Below are positions 18,105-27,135 of a stretch of DNA of 64,000 nucleotides, piece after piece. The translations under genes and the position numbers were made by a program. The stretch is from an uncultured Clostridia bacterium (lineage in GTDB: Bacteria; Bacillota; Clostridia; TANB77; CAG-465). The stretch lies in contig CALXEQ010000006.1 in the NCBI GenBank assembly GCA_944387375.1, forward strand, positions 1 through 64,000, written 5' to 3'. The notes beneath the pieces are model-generated. The model had not been told where the DNA came from and ran no database searches. It saw only the letters and a list, made by a program, of their open reading frames with translations. The stretch's first letter is position 1, and the number at the start of each line of letters is the position of its first letter.

Positions 18105-19316
18105 ATGAGTAAAGTAATTGACTTTTTAAAGTCTAATATAAAAGTAATTATTGTATTTATACTTATTCTATGTTTTGTAATTTTCTTTTTTAGTAAAAAT
18201 AGTTTAAAAAAGAAAACAACATATACTGTAATAGATGGTACGATTGAACAATCTGATGAAACAAATTTATATGTTTTAAAAAATGAAACTTTAGTAGATT
18301 ATGATTCAACTCAGCCTGTTACAGCAATTGTAGATCAAGGTAAAAGAACGTCTAAAGGTGAGGCAATAGCTACATATAAAAGTGACAACTATGATGACAA
18401 TCAAAGCCAAATAGAGAATATAGATAAGCAAATACAGACTTTGGTCAAGGATTTACCACCAACTTATTCGGCAGATATTTCTAATATCGATAATGAAATA
18501 TTGAATTATTCAACACAGATACAAAACGAAACTTCATATACTAAAATGCAAGAATATAAAGCAAAGTTAGATGAACTTGCATATAGGAAAATAACAGTGA
18601 TTGCAAATTCTACACCAGATAGCTCTGCTATACGAGATTTAGTAAATCAAAGAGAGGAGCTTGTTAATATAAGTAAGCAATCTTCAAATAATATATGGTC
18701 ACCAGTTTCTGGACTTGTAACATATAAAATAGATAGACTAGAGAATACATATGAATATAATAATATTCCAAATTATGACACTCAGGAATTTGAAAATATT
18801 ATATCTAAATATGATGGTACAATAAATAGTGAATTTGGAATAAAAATCGTTGATAATTATAATATATATTTTTTAGTTAAAACTAAAAGAGGAGATAACG
18901 ATCAATATATAAAGCAGGGAACTAATTACACAATCAGAATATCTGATTTAGAAAATAAAAATATACGTGCTACTTTAATAAAAAATATACAAAATGAAGA
19001 GTATAATTATTCATTATTTGAAATAGACAATGAAATAGATGATATAATTGACTATAGAAAATTATCATGTGAGATTGTGTGGAATACTTTTTCTGGTATG
19101 GCAATACCTATTAATGCCATTTACACTAGTGAAGAAAAAGGATATTCTTATGTATTAATGGTATATGGAGCAGATTATGTAGAAGTTCCAATTAAGATAT
19201 TACAAAGTAGTGATAGTATAGCTATAGTAGATAATTTGACACAAGAAGAGTTAGACAATATTGGATATACTAGAGGATTTATTTTAGAATTATATGATGA
19301 ACTTGTTATACAATAA
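18105..19316 (+). CDS. HlyD-like membrane-anchored adaptor protein
   Basis: 403 aa. One N-terminal membrane segment (about residues 12-30) leads to an extracytoplasmic part. It has a short helical hairpin region at about 95-190, flanked by lipoyl-like half motifs (around QPVTAIVDQGKRTSKGEAIA and a WSPVSGLVTYKID segment), then a beta-barrel-like C-terminal region. This is the layout of HlyD-type adaptors. No ABC transporter or permease lies next to it. It may join an efflux pump encoded elsewhere or act in the cell wall or division, as orphan members near cell-wall genes do. It lies 9 bp after miaA. Confidence 0.7.
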   Translation: MSKVIDFLKSNIKVIIVFILILCFVIFFFSKNSLKKKTTYTVIDGTIEQSDETNLYVLKNETLVDYDSTQPVTAIVDQGKRTSKGEAIATYKSDNYDDNQSQIENIDKQIQTLVKDLPPTYSADISNIDNEILNYSTQIQNETSYTKMQEYKAKLDELAYRKITVIANSTPDSSAIRDLVNQREELVNISKQSSNNIWSPVSGLVTYKIDRLENTYEYNNIPNYDTQEFENIISKYDGTINSEFGIKIVDNYNIYFLVKTKRGDNDQYIKQGTNYTIRISDLENKNIRATLIKNIQNEEYNYSLFEIDNEIDDIIDYRKLSCEIVWNTFSGMAIPINAIYTSEEKGYSYVLMVYGADYVEVPIKILQSSDSIAIVDNLTQEELDNIGYTRGFILELYDELVIQ

Positions 19317-19346
19317 AGGAGTAATTATTATTAATTACTCCTTTTT
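19315..19346. terminator. Shared terminator with overlapping stop codons
   Basis: A 13-bp perfect stem (19315-19327 with 19332-19344). The adaptor gene's TAA is at its left edge and the convergent gene's stop (19331-19333) is at the loop edge. Confidence 0.85.
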
Positions 19347-19918
19347 GTATATATTTTACCATTTATTGGATCTTTATATAATTTTAAGTTTTCTTTTTTT
19401 TCTACTTTAAATACTTTTTTTTGATCACCTAATATTAAAAGCATTTGATATAATTCGTATTTACTAAATTTATCTGAATCTAAAATGTCATTTATACTTT
19501 TTTCATAATAAAATTCACGAGAATTTTGCACTAGTAATGGTTTATCTAGAATTTTATTATATATAGATAAATTCTCAGGTAAAATTGATGAACAAATTAT
19601 TGCTTCTGGAAGTTCATAATCTCCAATAGTATATTCAGTTATATCACAACAAAACTCATTTATAAGAGATGTGTTTTCACATAATTTGTTATATATTATA
19701 ATAATTAAATCTTTTGTATTTACACGGATGCATTGATAATTTTCATCTATATATAAATCGGAATCCTTTGGAGAAAGAAAAGCATGAATTCCTCTTTTTT
19801 CTATATTTTGTAACTTAAGAATTTTATTACTATATTCAGATAATTTGATACCATATTTTAGACAAGTGTCAACATCGTTTTTATTGATATAAATATATAA
19901 GTCTTGCACTTTTATCAC
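19331..19918 (-). CDS. Unrecognised protein
   Basis: A 195-aa soluble protein without signal or membrane segments. It begins with a beta-strand-rich MIKVQDLYIYINKNDVDTCL segment and has a SPKDSDLY element near residue 50 and an RREFYYEK-like segment (NSREFYYEKS) near 135. The C-terminus is lysine-rich. I do not recognise the family. It is a single gene between two terminators, just downstream of dut on the same strand. Confidence 0.65.
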   Translation of the reverse strand: MIKVQDLYIYINKNDVDTCLKYGIKLSEYSNKILKLQNIEKRGIHAFLSPKDSDLYIDENYQCIRVNTKDLIIIIYNKLCENTSLINEFCCDITEYTIGDYELPEAIICSSILPENLSIYNKILDKPLLVQNSREFYYEKSINDILDSDKFSKYELYQMLLILGDQKKVFKVEKKENLKLYKDPINGKIYTKRSN

Positions 19919-19980
19919 TCCTAAGTTATTTTATTATAACATAGATAATTCAAAAAGTTAATATAAATACACAAATCGAG

Positions 19981-20003
19981 AAAAAAAGAAGCTCTCGCTT
20001 CTT
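19981..20003 (-). terminator. Terminator after dut
   Basis: On the minus strand a 7-bp stem (AAGAAGC with GCTTCTT), loop GAGA, and a T run follow the dut stop. Confidence 0.75.
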
Positions 20004-20460
20004 ATTTAGATGTACTTCCAAAACCTCCAACTCTAATACCATTTGCATTGTCATCATCTGATACTAAATATTTTTGGAAAATTGCTTGTCCAATGCATTC
20101 ACCCTTTTTAATTAATATATCTTCGTCTTTTATATTGAAAAAAGAAAACATAAAATGACCATCATTATCTGGATTTCCATAATAATCCTTATCTATTACA
20201 CCAACACTATTTGCCATAACAAGTCCTTTTTTCTTTGGATTAGAACTTCTGTTATATAAAAGAAGTACCTCATCATCTTGCATATATGCTTTAAGTCCTG
20301 TTTTAATTAATGTGGGTGTGTTTTGTTTTTTTATACTTGGAACTATTGTATCCTCTGCAGCTTCAATGTCATATCCTGCAGAATATTTAGTTTTTCTTTC
20401 CGGAAGATTAATATTTTTATCTTCAAATCCTTTTGCAATTTCAAATCCTCTTGTATGCAT
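20002..20460 (-). CDS. dut: dUTP diphosphatase
   Basis: 152 aa. It hydrolyses dUTP to dUMP and keeps uracil out of DNA. The trimeric dUTPase motifs are visible: motif 1 AGYDIEAAED, motif 2 NRSSNPKKKG, motif 3 ANSVGVIDKDYYGN, motif 4 KGECIGQAIFQK and the C-terminal motif 5 GGFGSTSK. The catalytic Asp and Tyr are in GVIDKDYYGN. The insertion between motifs 3 and 4 is longer than in Escherichia coli Dut. A GGAGGT-type site lies just upstream. Confidence 0.93.
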   Translation of the reverse strand: MHTRGFEIAKGFEDKNINLPERKTKYSAGYDIEAAEDTIVPSIKKQNTPTLIKTGLKAYMQDDEVLLLYNRSSNPKKKGLVMANSVGVIDKDYYGNPDNDGHFMFSFFNIKDEDILIKKGECIGQAIFQKYLVSDDDNANGIRVGGFGSTSK

Positions 20461-20519
20461 AATTACCTCCTTAATTTATATCATGGTAAGTATATCATAA
20501 ATCTATATTTTTTTAAATA

Positions 20520-20556
20520 GAAAAGCACTTCAAAATTTTTAATTTTAAAGTGCTTT
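20520..20556 (-). terminator. Terminator after lemA-htpX
   Basis: A stem AAAGCACTT with AAGTGCTTT around an AT-rich loop, with T-rich sequence after it on the minus strand. Confidence 0.7.
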
Positions 20557-20559
20557 AAA

Positions 20560-21450
20560 TTAGTTAATATTTTCAAGTCTTGCAATACGTTCAGATAATG
20601 GCGGATGTGTTGAAAATATATCTGTCTTTTCTCTTTGCTTTTTATTAGGCTCATTTATATACATGTGTGCTGTAGCATTACTTACATAGCGCATTTGTGA
20701 CTCATCTGCTTGTAATTTTTTTAGTGCAGATATAAGCCCATTTGGGTTTCTTGTAAATTCAACAGCTGTAGCATCTGCAAGATATTCTCTTTTTCTTGAT
20801 ACAGCAAGTTGAATTAATTTTGTAATTATTGGTGAAAGTATCAAAAAGATAAGACCAATTATAAATATAATAATATCTAATTTATTAGATTCCCTATCAT
20901 CATCTGAATCTCTTCCCAAAAATCCAAATCTTAATACAAAATCAGCAACCATAACAATAAATCCTGCAAAAACAGATATTACAGTTGATAATAAAATATC
21001 ATAATTTTTTATATGAGATAATTCATGTGCCATAACACCTTCAAGCTCATATTTATCCATTTTTTCTATTATACCTGTTGTAAAACAAATAACTGCATTT
21101 TGAGGATTTCTTCCAGTAGCAAAAGCATTAGGTGAAGGATCATCTATTATATATAATTTAGGTTTTGGTAAACCAGCTGCAATACATAATCCATCTAATA
21201 TTGAACTAAGTAGTCTATCTTGTTCCTCATTTGCAGGTCTTGCTCCATTCATAGCAAGTACCATTTTATCACAGTTATAATATGATATTATACAACTTAT
21301 TGATGAAAATGCTAATGCTATGATTATAGAATAAATGCCTAAATTCATAAAGTAACATACAAAATAGACTACCAATGTTACTATAAATAAAAATCCAAGT
21401 ATTATAGCATATGATTCAATTTTGTTGTTTCTAACGGCTTTTAAAATCAT
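20560..21450 (-). CDS. htpX: Membrane zinc metalloprotease HtpX
   Basis: 296 aa. The M48 protease motif HELSH lies in MAHELSHIKNYD near residue 142, and the third zinc ligand region is near EYLADATAVEF (about 225). Two N-terminal membrane segments at about 15-60, and two more at about 155-215, place the active site at the cytoplasmic side. It degrades misfolded membrane proteins. It forms an operon with lemA, 12 bp upstream. Confidence 0.95.
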   Translation of the reverse strand: MILKAVRNNKIESYAIILGFLFIVTLVVYFVCYFMNLGIYSIIIALAFSSISCIISYYNCDKMVLAMNGARPANEEQDRLLSSILDGLCIAAGLPKPKLYIIDDPSPNAFATGRNPQNAVICFTTGIIEKMDKYELEGVMAHELSHIKNYDILLSTVISVFAGFIVMVADFVLRFGFLGRDSDDDRESNKLDIIIFIIGLIFLILSPIITKLIQLAVSRKREYLADATAVEFTRNPNGLISALKKLQADESQMRYVSNATAHMYINEPNKKQREKTDIFSTHPPLSERIARLENIN

Positions 21451-21462
21451 AAATTTTCCTTA

Positions 21463-22020
21463 TTAAAATTTTACTTGTACAGGATTTTTTTCTGTATCAT
21501 CGATTTGGAAGAAAGCTTCTTCTTTAAAACCAAGAATACCAGCTACTAAATTAGATGGAAATTTCATTATTGCTGTGTTGTACATTTGAACAGTATCATT
21601 ATAAAATTGTCTAGAATAAGCAATTTTATCTTCTGTTCCAGAAAGCTCAGTTTGTAATGCCATAAAGTTTTCATTTGCTTTTAGATCTGGATATGATTCA
21701 GCTAAAGCAAAAAGATTTTTTAAAGTTGCATTTAGTTCAGTGTTGGCAGAAGCTTTATCTTCAACGCTGTTTGCAGAAACATAATTATTTCTTGCTTTTA
21801 TTACGTCATCAAGTGTTGATTGTTCGTGTTGAGCATATCCTTTAACTGTTTCAACTAAGTTTGGTATTAAATCAAATCTTCTTTTAAGTTGTGTGTCGAT
21901 TTGTGCCCAAGCGTTTTTTACTCTCATTTTTAAAGATACTAAGTTGTTGTACATTCCTATAATTGCAAGTATAATTATAAATATAACTGCACCAATTGCA
22001 ATTGCTATCCACATAAACAT
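21463..22020 (-). CDS. lemA: LemA family protein
   Basis: 185 aa with one N-terminal membrane segment (about residues 2-24) followed by long helices, including the conserved WAQIDTQLKRRFDLIPNLVE segment and the ARNNYV region. LemA forms a helical bundle; its function is still debated, but it is commonly paired with HtpX, as here. An AGGAGG site precedes the ATG. Confidence 0.95.
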   Translation of the reverse strand: MFMWIAIAIGAVIFIIILAIIGMYNNLVSLKMRVKNAWAQIDTQLKRRFDLIPNLVETVKGYAQHEQSTLDDVIKARNNYVSANSVEDKASANTELNATLKNLFALAESYPDLKANENFMALQTELSGTEDKIAYSRQFYNDTVQMYNTAIMKFPSNLVAGILGFKEEAFFQIDDTEKNPVQVKF

Positions 22021-22163
22021 ACCTCCTTATATAAATTAGCTAAAGATATTTTATCATTATTTTAAACTATTTGCAATAAAAGTTATAGTATATTGTACTA
22101 ATATATTATGCATAAAAATAGTATTTAATTATATAATTAAACAAGATATGATTAATAAAGAAT

Positions 22164-22192
22164 TTGACAAAGAATTTATTATATAGTATAAT
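22164..22192 (+). promoter_or_regulatory. Promoter of the transglycosylase gene
   Basis: TTGACA (22164-22169), 17 bp, TATAAT (22187-22192). The AGGAGG site and GTG start follow at 22212-22225. Confidence 0.85.
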
Positions 22193-22224
22193 AAACTTGT
22201 TAAATAATCTTAGGAGGAATTTTT

Positions 22225-23292
22225 GTGGAAGAAGATAAGGCATATATAGTTAGAAAAGTACTTACAGTAGTAAGTCTTATTCTTATATTTGCTACAGCAG
22301 GATTACTTGCAATAACAACTCAACTTAAGACAGTAACGTTTAATTATTATGGTAATGTTAAAAGTATAAAGACATTAGCTAGTTCTGTAGATGCATTTTT
22401 ATTTCAAAATAATATATTTTTAGATGAAGATGCTTTAGTAGAACCTTCAAAAGATGCAAGACTTACAAATGGAATGACAATAGCAATTTCAGATACAAGT
22501 GATGGAGCTTTTGATGTGGAAAGTGTAAGAGAGTCTTATGCACCTATAGTTGCTAGTGTAAAAGAAGAAATTGAAGCAATACCATTTGAAGAAGAAACAG
22601 TAAATAATGAAGAGGTAGATTCTGGAAAGACACAAGTATTACAAGAAGGTGTTGAAGGATCTAAATCAATTAGTTATATAGTTAAATCAACAAAAGATAA
22701 AGTAATACAAAAAAATGAAATAGGATCAGAAATATTAGCTCAAGCACAAAATAGAGTAGTAGAGGTAGGAACAAAAGTAACAGTTTCAAGAAGTGAAGTG
22801 GTTACTTCTATAAGTTCTCAGGTTGTAGATGGTGGATTTGTAGCATATAATATATCTTTACCAATAGAATATCAGCAATATGCATATAATCTATGTAAAA
22901 GATATGGTATAGATTATCCGTTATTTATTGCGCTTATGTATAGAGAGAGTGGATTTAATGCAAGTGCAATAGGAGCAGGTGGATATGCATATGGACTTTG
23001 TCAAATTGGTATATCAAATTATTCAAATTTAAATGCTAAACTTGGAATAACTGATTTATTGGATCCATATGATAATATGACAGCAGGTGCATATATGCTT
23101 AGTGTTTATATGGGAATTGCTGCAACTAAGGTATCAGATGAACAGACAAAAATTGTTTATGCGTTAAACTCATATAATATGGGTGAAGGTGGATATTACA
23201 ATAATTGTTTTAGTCAAGGAATTATAGATAGAGCATATAGTAATAATATACTTGCAACAAGAGAAAGATTAATTAATACAGGTGGATTATAA
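22225..23292 (+). CDS. Cell-wall transglycosylase with DUF348/G5-like N-terminus
   Basis: 355 aa, GTG start. An N-terminal membrane anchor (about residues 10-30) is followed by a DUF348-like domain (about 37-75), a G5-like segment (about 135-200, ending VVEVGTKV) and a C-terminal lytic transglycosylase domain (about 215-335). Catalytic Glu is in ALMYRESGFN, and AYGLCQIG and LNSYNMGEGG are the following conserved motifs. This combines the YabE/Rpf-type stalk with an SLT domain. It likely remodels peptidoglycan during growth or spore germination. rsmA follows after a terminator, as in the yabE-ksgA neighbourhood of Bacillus. Confidence 0.88.
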   Translation: MEEDKAYIVRKVLTVVSLILIFATAGLLAITTQLKTVTFNYYGNVKSIKTLASSVDAFLFQNNIFLDEDALVEPSKDARLTNGMTIAISDTSDGAFDVESVRESYAPIVASVKEEIEAIPFEEETVNNEEVDSGKTQVLQEGVEGSKSISYIVKSTKDKVIQKNEIGSEILAQAQNRVVEVGTKVTVSRSEVVTSISSQVVDGGFVAYNISLPIEYQQYAYNLCKRYGIDYPLFIALMYRESGFNASAIGAGGYAYGLCQIGISNYSNLNAKLGITDLLDPYDNMTAGAYMLSVYMGIAATKVSDEQTKIVYALNSYNMGEGGYYNNCFSQGIIDRAYSNNILATRERLINTGGL

Positions 23293-23297
23293 TAGAT

Positions 23298-23326
23298 AAA
23301 AAGAATAGCATTTAGCTATTCTTTTT
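23298..23326 (+). terminator. Terminator after the transglycosylase gene
   Basis: A 12-bp perfect stem (23298-23309 with 23315-23326) ending in five T. Confidence 0.85.
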
Positions 23327-23345
23327 GTTATTTGAAAGGATAAGA

Positions 23346-24200
23346 ATGAATACATTAAATATAACTAAACAAATAATAAAAAAATATAATATAAAAGCAA
23401 ATAAAAGATATGGTCAAAACTTTTTGATAGATGATAACATTTTGCAAAATATAACAGAGGTAGCAGAAATTACATCTAAGGACTTAGTTATAGAAATAGG
23501 ACCAGGACTTGGAAATCTCACAGAATATATTTTAAATAAAGCAGCTTATGCTTTACTTATTGAAATTGATAGTAAAATGATTGATGTTTTAACAGATAGA
23601 CTTAAAGAATATAGTAATTATACATTATTAAATGAAGATATATTGAAAGTAAATATAAATCAAGTGGTAAATAAAATAGAACAACAGCAAAATATTAAAT
23701 TTGAAAAAGTTAAAGTTGTTGCAAATCTACCATATTATATTACAACACCAATTATATTTAAAATATTAGAAGATGAAAATATTATATCAGATATAACTGT
23801 TATGGTACAAAAAGAAGTAGCTTTAAGGATGGTTGCTAAAAATAATTCAAAAGATTATGGAATTTTAACTTTAATGGTAGAGTATTTTTGTGATGCAAAT
23901 ATAAAATTAGAAGTTTCACCTAATTGTTTTATACCACCGCCTAATGTTACGTCATCTGTAATTTTGTTAAAGAAAAATAAAAAGTACAAAGTAAATAATG
24001 AAAAACTGCTATTTGAGCTTATACATAAAGCATTTGCACAAAGACGTAAAAAGATGATAAATTCATTAGAAGCTAACAAATTTAATAATATGAATAAAAA
24101 GCAAGTAGAGGACTTATTTTTAAAGTGTAATATAGATTTTAATACAAGAGCAGAACAATTAGATATAAAACAATATATTGACATTGTTAATAATATTTAG
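23346..24200 (+). CDS. rsmA: 16S rRNA dimethyladenosine transferase RsmA
   Basis: About 284 aa. It dimethylates the two adjacent adenines in helix 45 of 16S rRNA, using SAM. Motifs: YGQNFLID, the SAM loop EIGPGLGNLT, and NLPYYITTPII (motif IV, catalytic). The ATG at 23346 has AAAGGA 8 nt upstream; an earlier in-frame start at 23325 lies in the terminator. It is followed 20 bp later by the phosphodiesterase gene. Confidence 0.96.
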   Translation: MNTLNITKQIIKKYNIKANKRYGQNFLIDDNILQNITEVAEITSKDLVIEIGPGLGNLTEYILNKAAYALLIEIDSKMIDVLTDRLKEYSNYTLLNEDILKVNINQVVNKIEQQQNIKFEKVKVVANLPYYITTPIIFKILEDENIISDITVMVQKEVALRMVAKNNSKDYGILTLMVEYFCDANIKLEVSPNCFIPPPNVTSSVILLKKNKKYKVNNEKLLFELIHKAFAQRRKKMINSLEANKFNNMNKKQVEDLFLKCNIDFNTRAEQLDIKQYIDIVNNI

Positions 24201-24220
24201 ATTTTGAAAAGAGGTAGTAT

Positions 24221-24943
24221 ATGAATATAGATAAATTTAAATTTATAGCACATAGAGGGCTTTTTGATAGGGAAAAAATACCAGAAAATTCTATGCTTGC
24301 TTTTGATAAAGCTTTAGAAAAAGGATATTCTATAGAAATAGATGTAAATATGACACAAGATGGATATATAGTTGTATTTCATGATAATAGTTTAAAAAGA
24401 ATGACAGGGATTAAAAATGATATAACAACTATGACTTTAAGTGAAATAAAAAAACTAAAACTTTTGGGAACAGAAAATAAAATACCTACTTTTGAGGATG
24501 TGCTTTTACAAGTGGCAGGAAAAGTTCCAATATTAATTGAAGTAAAGCCAAATAGTAAATACAAAGAATTAATGAAAAAATTAATTAATTTACTAGAAAA
24601 GTATAATGGTAAGTATAGTATACAATCTTTTGATCCAAGAATAGTATATTGGTTAAAAAAAAACACACCACATATTTCAAGAGGACAAATATCTAGTAAA
24701 AATATCAGAGAGGTAAAAAGTAGAATTCTAAAAATTCTTTTAGGTAAAATGGTGTTTAATATTATTACTAAACCAAATTTTATATCTTATCAATATTTAA
24801 GTATAAATGAGAAATTTTATAAGAAGCAAAAGAATAAAGGTAGAGAAGTTATTGCATGGACACTAAAAAATAAAGAAGACTATGAGAAAATAAGAGATTA
24901 TTGCGATATGGTAGTATTTGAAAATGAAAGTACAATAGATTAA
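24221..24943 (+). CDS. Glycerophosphodiester phosphodiesterase
   Basis: 240 aa, GDPD family. It cleaves glycerophosphodiesters to glycerol-3-phosphate and an alcohol. The catalytic N-terminus shows FIAHRG, PENS, EIDVNMTQDG and FHD with the paired histidines; IEVKPN is the third metal-binding strand. There is no signal peptide, so it acts in the cytosol. AGAGGT precedes the ATG, and it is probably co-transcribed with rsmA. Confidence 0.93.
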   Translation: MNIDKFKFIAHRGLFDREKIPENSMLAFDKALEKGYSIEIDVNMTQDGYIVVFHDNSLKRMTGIKNDITTMTLSEIKKLKLLGTENKIPTFEDVLLQVAGKVPILIEVKPNSKYKELMKKLINLLEKYNGKYSIQSFDPRIVYWLKKNTPHISRGQISSKNIREVKSRILKILLGKMVFNIITKPNFISYQYLSINEKFYKKQKNKGREVIAWTLKNKEDYEKIRDYCDMVVFENESTID

Positions 24944-24983
24944 AAAAGTACACATAGAGTATAAGACTTTATGTGTACTTTTT
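24944..24983 (+). terminator. Terminator after the phosphodiesterase gene
   Basis: A 12-bp stem, AAAAGTACACAT with ATGTGTACTTTT (24944-24955 with 24971-24982). Confidence 0.85.
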
Positions 24984-25030
24984 AGTATTGTTAATATAAT
25001 ATTACAAAAAAATTAATAAGTAAAAATTAA

Positions 25031-25059
25031 TTGACACGTAAAATTTTATGCTATATAAT
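25031..25059 (+). promoter_or_regulatory. Strong promoter and 70-nt leader of the metallophosphoesterase pair
   Basis: A consensus TTGACA (25031-25036), a 17-bp spacer and TATAAT (25054-25059). The leader up to the ATG at 25136 contains the block CTAGGGTTCC near 25100, then AAGGAGG. The block recalls a conserved stretch of guanidine-I riboswitches, but the rest of that aptamer is missing. Confidence 0.85.
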
Positions 25060-25135
25060 GAAGTCAGTTGTTAACGAATATGAGCTAAATAAATATTTGC
25101 TAGGGTTCCTGTATTAAATTTAAGGAGGGAGTGTT

Positions 25136-26095
25136 ATGAAAAAATATAACAAAAAACTTATTGCAAATTTAAAAAGTAAACAGCTCACGTTAAAGCAACT
25201 TGGAATTTCAATGGAAGATATTATCTACCTAAAAGACATTGGATATAATGTAAAAGAACAATATGATCCTAGAGTTAAAGACTATGTATATTATATAGTT
25301 TCAGAAGGAGATATGGCATATATTAAGATTTCAGAGTTACCAGCAAAAGGAGAGGAAGTTAAATTAAAGCTTTTAGAGATTTCAGACTTACATGTTGGGT
25401 GCAAGAATTTTGATAAAAAAGGATTAGATAAGACTCTTCATGAAGCAAAAAAAAGAGGCGTTGAGTTTGTTCACATCTCAGGTGATTTACTTGACGGCTT
25501 TGGAGTATATAGAGGTCAGGAAAATAATTTAAAAAATAATAGAGCTATAGATCAAGTATCGGAATTAATGTCTGTTCTTGAAAAATATGATTTATGGTAT
25601 ATTACGTCAATTGGAAATCATGATCAATCATTTTGTATGAAAGGAGGACTTGACCCAATAAAATACTTGGAAGCTAAAATGGCAAAGAACGGTAAAAAAT
25701 TTACTTATTTAAATGCTTACGAAGGTAATATTATACATGCAGGCATTGTTTTTAGATTAATTCATCTTCAAGGTGGTGCAGCAAGAGCAGCTTCATATAA
25801 AGTACAGGTATATTTATCTAGAGTTTTTGAAAGTAATTTAAATGATGTTTATATTGGTGGAAAATGCTACAATTTAAGAAGTATACAAGCTGGGCATTTT
25901 CATACAACATATTCATTATCTATAAGTGGTGTAACTATTGTTATGCCAGGAAATTTTCAGCATGATGGTGATTTAGAAAAAAGAATGGGAATTACAGGAA
26001 AAACTGGTGGAGTATTTAGAGAGCTCACAATAGTTGGCGACAAAATAGTAAGAGAAAAAATAGAATTTTATCGCCCTTGGCAAAAGGAGGTGTAA
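25136..26095 (+). CDS. Metallophosphoesterase (active-site complete)
   Basis: 319 aa. A short helical N-terminal domain (about 1-75) precedes a calcineurin-like phosphoesterase domain with all usual metal ligands: Asp84 and His86 (SDLHVG), Asp117 (HISGDLLDG), Asn161 and His162 (IGNHDQ), His200, and His254 and His256 (AGHFH). It is therefore probably active as a nuclease or phosphatase; the substrate is unknown. It is directly followed by a paralogue with a broken site, so a heterodimer is possible. It lies just after the strong promoter at 25031. Confidence 0.85.
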   Translation: MKKYNKKLIANLKSKQLTLKQLGISMEDIIYLKDIGYNVKEQYDPRVKDYVYYIVSEGDMAYIKISELPAKGEEVKLKLLEISDLHVGCKNFDKKGLDKTLHEAKKRGVEFVHISGDLLDGFGVYRGQENNLKNNRAIDQVSELMSVLEKYDLWYITSIGNHDQSFCMKGGLDPIKYLEAKMAKNGKKFTYLNAYEGNIIHAGIVFRLIHLQGGAARAASYKVQVYLSRVFESNLNDVYIGGKCYNLRSIQAGHFHTTYSLSISGVTIVMPGNFQHDGDLEKRMGITGKTGGVFRELTIVGDKIVREKIEFYRPWQKEV

Positions 26096-27061
26096 ATGAT
26101 GAAAGAAGATTTTTTAACCTCACAAAAAGCAACTAATGCACTTTCTAAAATGAGAACTAAAGAATGTACACTAGAAGAATTGGAATTAACAAAGGACGAA
26201 ATTAATGAATTAATAGAGGCAACGGGAAATATAAAATATAATAGTTCTAATAAAACATATTATATAACTAAGTTTAATGAGAAAAATTATGAGATTATAT
26301 CTTTTGCAAGCAAAGAGAAAGTTGAAGAAAAGTGGCTTGAGCTAAGCGATATATATTTTGGGAGTACATTTTGTGAATATGATACATTAAAATATATGTT
26401 AGACTTAGCAAAAGAAAGAGGATATCAAAATGTGCATATATCTGGAGATTTATGTGCAGGTCATCCAAGCTATAAAAAGCAAGATTTATATTTAACTGCA
26501 AAAACAGCTCAAGAGCAGGCAAATATAGCTATAGATCTATTTTCAAAATATCCTGAATTTAAATATTATTGTATAAATGGAGAACGAGATATATCTTTTG
26601 AGAAAAATGGCTCAATAAACCCTATTATATTAGTTCAAAGAGATTTAAATGAAAAAGGAATAGAATTTCATCATATAAATGAAATTGTAGCAAATTTAGT
26701 AATAAGAGGTGTTGTAAAAAGACTTCAACATGGAACAGGTAAACTTGCATATACAAAGTCATATAAAATTGAAAAAGAGATGTGGCAACAGTTTGAAAAT
26801 ATGTCAGATAATGTAATAATAAAAAATAGAAATTATAATATTCGATTTGTACAATTTGGACATTATCATGTTAATTGCTTACAAGAGCTTGGTGGTATTA
26901 TGATAACTTCTACTTCTGGCATGGTTTTTGATAGCAAAGGTCTTTTAAATGAAAACACAAGTTACCCTTCTGCTAAGTTTTCGGAGGCTGTTATTTGTAA
27001 AGGTAAAGTGCTTAAATTTGTTACAGAAAATGTTACTAGTGCTAAAAATGTTATAATGTAA
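26096..27061 (+). CDS. Degenerate metallophosphoesterase paralogue
   Basis: 321 aa, with the same two-part layout as the gene before it, starting 1 nt after its stop with GGAGGTG just upstream. The metal site is damaged: SDLHVG has become SDIYFG (His86 equivalent is Tyr87), and GNHD has become GERD (Asn and His lost), while HISGDLC (Asp118) and FGHYH (His256, His258) remain. This looks like a pseudoenzyme kept for structure or regulation, not a decaying gene, because the reading frame is intact. The role is inferred. Confidence 0.8.
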   Translation: MMKEDFLTSQKATNALSKMRTKECTLEELELTKDEINELIEATGNIKYNSSNKTYYITKFNEKNYEIISFASKEKVEEKWLELSDIYFGSTFCEYDTLKYMLDLAKERGYQNVHISGDLCAGHPSYKKQDLYLTAKTAQEQANIAIDLFSKYPEFKYYCINGERDISFEKNGSINPIILVQRDLNEKGIEFHHINEIVANLVIRGVVKRLQHGTGKLAYTKSYKIEKEMWQQFENMSDNVIIKNRNYNIRFVQFGHYHVNCLQELGGIMITSTSGMVFDSKGLLNENTSYPSAKFSEAVICKGKVLKFVTENVTSAKNVIM

Positions 27062-27092
27062 AACTCGAAAATTAAATATTTTCGGGTTTTTT
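27062..27092 (+). terminator. Terminator after the metallophosphoesterase pair
   Basis: Stem AACTCGAAAAT with ATTTTCGGGTT (one G-T pair) and a T run. Confidence 0.8.
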
Positions 27093-27135
27093 CATAATTA
27101 AATTTAAGTAACATATTATTAAATAAGGAGGGTAT

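Noticed and set aside
25090..25135. A CTAGGGTTCC block in the leader of the metallophosphoesterase genes, recalling the guanidine-I (ykkC) riboswitch.
   Set aside because: The rest of the aptamer, including the second conserved strand and its pairing regions, is missing and the leader is too short to hold it.
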